7,676 nucleotides of DNA from Alphaproteobacteria bacterium (GTDB lineage: Bacteria > Pseudomonadota > Alphaproteobacteria > Rhizobiales > Hyphomicrobiaceae). Numbering within the stretch: position 1 is the first letter of the stretch; every line of letters begins with the position of its first letter. This document shows, one piece after another, positions 5,639-7,676 of this stretch. The position numbers and the translations under genes were made by a program. The stretch spans positions 1 through 7,676 of the forward strand of contig VBAB01000252.1 in the NCBI GenBank assembly GCA_005888525.1, read 5' to 3'. Below the pieces are notes generated by a model. The model saw nothing but the letters and a program-made list of their open reading frames with translations. It was not told the DNA's origin and ran no database searches.

Positions 5639-7676
5639 AGTCGCGCGTTGGCCGGTCGAGCCAGTCGACCTTGGCCATCTTGCGCACGATCACGAACTCG
5701 TCGCGGTTGGTGCCGATGGTGCCGTAGTAGTTGAAGCCGTAGGACTGCTGGGCGTAGCCGCCGATCATGTGCGTCGGCTTCACCACGATGCGCGTTACCG
5801 AATTGTGGATGCCGCCGCGCTGCCCGGTCATCTCGGAGCCCGGCACGTTCACGATCTTCTCTTGCGCGTGATACATCATGCACATGCCCTGCTTCACCCG
5901 CTGCGAGACGACCGCGCGCGCAACCAGCGCACCGTTGGAGTTGTAGGCTTCGATCCAGTCGTTATCGACAATGCCGGCCGCGCGAGCGTCCTTCTCGCTG
6001 ATCCACACGATCGGGCCGCCGCGGCTCAAGGTGAGCATCAGCAGGTTGTCGGTGTAGGTGGAGTGGATGCCCCACTTCTGGTGCGGCGTGATGAAGTTCA
6101 GTACGACCTGCTTTTCGCCGTTCGGCTTGGTGTCGATCACCGGCTTGACCGAGCGCGTATCGATCGGCGGCCGGTAGACGCACAGCGCCTCGCCGAAGGC
6201 GCGCATCCACAGGTGGTCCTGGTAGAGCTGCTGCCGGCCCGTGAGGGTGCGCCAGGGGATCAGCTCGTGCACATTGGTGTAGCCGGCGTTGTAGCAGACC
6301 TTCTCCGATTCCAACCCGGACCAGATCGGCGAGGAAATGATCTTGCGCGGCTGGGCAACCACGTCGCGGAAGCGGATCTTCTCGTCCTCCTTCGGAATGG
6401 CGAGGTGGGTGTGCTCGCGCCCGGTGAAGCCGCCGAGCGATGCCCATGCCTTGACCGCCACTTCGCCGTTGGTCTCGGGCGCCAGCGTCAGGATCACCTC
6501 GGCAGCATCGATGTCGCTCTCGATCTTGGGCAACCCTTTCGTGGGTCCCTCATCCGTGACGACGCCATTCAGGCGCTTGAGGAAGTCGACCTCGTGCTCG
6601 GTGTTCCACGCCATGCCCTTGCCGCCGTTGCCGAGCTTGGACATGAGCGGTCCGAGCGACGTGAAGCGCTTGTAGAGGTTGGGATAGTCGCGCTCGACAA
6701 CAGTGACGGACGGCATGGTCTTGCCGGCGATCGGCTCGCATTCGCCGCGCTGCCAGTCCTTGACGTCGACGGCCTGCGCGATCTCGGCCGGCGTGTCGTG
6801 CAGGATGGGTGTGAGGACCACGTCTTTCTCGATGCCCAAGACCTCGGGCGCGACCTCGGAGAATTTTTTGGCGATGGCCTTGTAGATCTCCCAATCGCTG
6901 CGCGCCTCCCACGACGGATCGACCGCCCCCGTCAGCGGGTGGATGAAGGGGTGCATGTCGGAGGTGTTGAGATCGTTCTTCTCGTACCAGGTCGCTGTCG
7001 GCAGCACGATGTCGGAGTAGACGCATGTGGTCGACATGCGGAAGTCGAGGGTGACGAGCAGGTCGAGCTTTCCTTCCGGGGCTTCGTCATGCCACACGAC
7101 ATCGCTTGGCTTCTGCGCACCCATTTCGCCCAGCTGCTTGCCCATCACGCCATGCGACGTGCCGAGCAGGTGCTTAAGGAAATACTCGTGCCCCTTGCCG
7201 GAGGAGCCCAGCAGGTTGGAGCGCCACACGAACATGTTGCGTGGCCAGTTGACCGGCTTATCCGGGTCATGACAGGAGAGCTTCAACTCGCCGGATTTCA
7301 GCGCACCCGCGACATAGTCCTTGGGCTCCTTGCCCGATGCCGCAATCTTCTGGGATAGCTCGAGCGGATTGGTCTCGAGCTGCGGCGCTGAAGGCAACCA
7401 GCCCATGCGCTCGGCGCGCACGTTGTAATCGATCATGCTGCCGCCGTAGAGCTTTTTGTCGGCGAGCGGCGAGAGCACTTCCTCGACGCCGAGCTTTTCG
7501 TAGCGCCACTGGTCGGTGTGTGCGTAGAAGAAGCTGGTCGAATTCATCTGACGCGGCGGACGTATCCAGTCGAGCGCGAAAGCGAGCGCGGTCCAGCCGG
7601 TTTGCGGCCGCAATTTTTCCTGCCCCACATAATGCGCCCAGCCACCGCCGCTTTTTCCCACGCAGCCGCACATCAT
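5604..7676 (-). CDS. narG: Respiratory nitrate reductase alpha subunit, C-terminal 690 residues
   Basis: Catalytic subunit of membrane-bound nitrate reductase; it reduces nitrate to nitrite at a molybdenum bis-MGD centre in the cytoplasm. The gene runs off the right edge. NarG is normally about 1,250 residues, so about 560 are missing, including the N-terminal [4Fe-4S] site; the first Met seen is not the start. Visible marks are GCVGKSGGGWAHYVGQEKL (4-22), RQMN and HTDQWRYEK (42-61), NLLGSSGKGHEYFLKHLLGT (154-173), LDLLVTLDFRMSTTCVYSDI (204-223), LPTATWYEKNDLNTSDMHPF (225-244) and DPSWEARSDWEIYKAIAKKF (253-272), all close to E. coli NarG. The molybdopterin dinucleotide-binding domain covers about 525-640, including PHQKWGIHSTYTDN and HNSVTRIVVKPTHMIGGYAQ. 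The conserved core ends at KVDWLD (674). The last 11 residues, SLSPPAGRGSG, and the stop come from the palindromic repeat. Confidence 0.97.
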   Translation of the reverse strand: MMCGCVGKSGGGWAHYVGQEKLRPQTGWTALAFALDWIRPPRQMNSTSFFYAHTDQWRYEKLGVEEVLSPLADKKLYGGSMIDYNVRAERMGWLPSAPQLETNPLELSQKIAASGKEPKDYVAGALKSGELKLSCHDPDKPVNWPRNMFVWRSNLLGSSGKGHEYFLKHLLGTSHGVMGKQLGEMGAQKPSDVVWHDEAPEGKLDLLVTLDFRMSTTCVYSDIVLPTATWYEKNDLNTSDMHPFIHPLTGAVDPSWEARSDWEIYKAIAKKFSEVAPEVLGIEKDVVLTPILHDTPAEIAQAVDVKDWQRGECEPIAGKTMPSVTVVERDYPNLYKRFTSLGPLMSKLGNGGKGMAWNTEHEVDFLKRLNGVVTDEGPTKGLPKIESDIDAAEVILTLAPETNGEVAVKAWASLGGFTGREHTHLAIPKEDEKIRFRDVVAQPRKIISSPIWSGLESEKVCYNAGYTNVHELIPWRTLTGRQQLYQDHLWMRAFGEALCVYRPPIDTRSVKPVIDTKPNGEKQVVLNFITPHQKWGIHSTYTDNLLMLTLSRGGPIVWISEKDARAAGIVDNDWIEAYNSNGALVARAVVSQRVKQGMCMMYHAQEKIVNVPGSEMTGQRGGIHNSVTRIVVKPTHMIGGYAQQSYGFNYYGTIGTNRDEFVIVRKMAKVDWLDRPTRDSLSPPAGRGSG

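Noticed and set aside
4120..5727. 535-codon open frame on the plus strand opposite narH
   Set aside because: It lies entirely antisense to narH and the repeat. Its Leu/Val/Arg/Asp/His-rich composition is the usual shadow of a GC-rich gene with strong third-position bias, and narH is certain from its cluster cysteines.
5769..7358. 529-codon open frame on the plus strand opposite narG
   Set aside because: Antisense shadow of narG with the same compositional signature and no domain recognisable by eye.

Overview
The window is GC-rich and looks like an alphaproteobacterium, probably Hyphomicrobiales. This is inferred from codon use, the protein sequences, the type of intergenic palindrome, and a toxin-antitoxin family common in that group. 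No marker gene fixes the taxon. Most of the window is the distal part of a respiratory (membrane-bound, cytoplasm-facing) nitrate reductase operon on the minus strand. The left quarter holds a small toxin-antitoxin operon on the plus strand and, near the edge, the 3' half of a tRNA gene with no 5' half.

Minus strand, in transcription order from the right edge: narG (catalytic molybdenum subunit, N-terminal part outside the window), a palindromic repeat that contains the narG stop codon and fills the narG-narH gap, narH (Fe-S electron-transfer subunit), narJ (assembly chaperone; 1-base TGATG overlap with narH), narI (diheme cytochrome b membrane anchor), a NifM/PpiC-type peptidyl-prolyl isomerase split by a frameshift, and a 100-residue unrecognised protein. 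The ribosome binding sites of the last two genes overlap the preceding stop codon. A hairpin followed by seven U's ends the unit. NarI takes electrons from quinol, NarH passes them through four iron-sulfur clusters, NarG reduces nitrate to nitrite, NarJ matures NarG, and the isomerase is a likely folding aid. The operon promoter, any narK transporter and any regulator would lie beyond the right edge.

Plus strand: a well-matched sigma70-type promoter overlaps two tandem copies of a palindromic 16-mer, the likely operator. A RelE-family toxin and then an XRE-type antitoxin follow (HigBA order). This operon converges on the end of the nar operon. The tRNA 3' fragment at 206-253 resembles an integration scar, which suggests the boundary of an acquired segment, but no integrase is visible.

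I found no wholly new system. The items most worth a second look are the narG tail encoded by the repeat, the isomerase frameshift, the operator pair, the tRNA scar and the small terminal gene.
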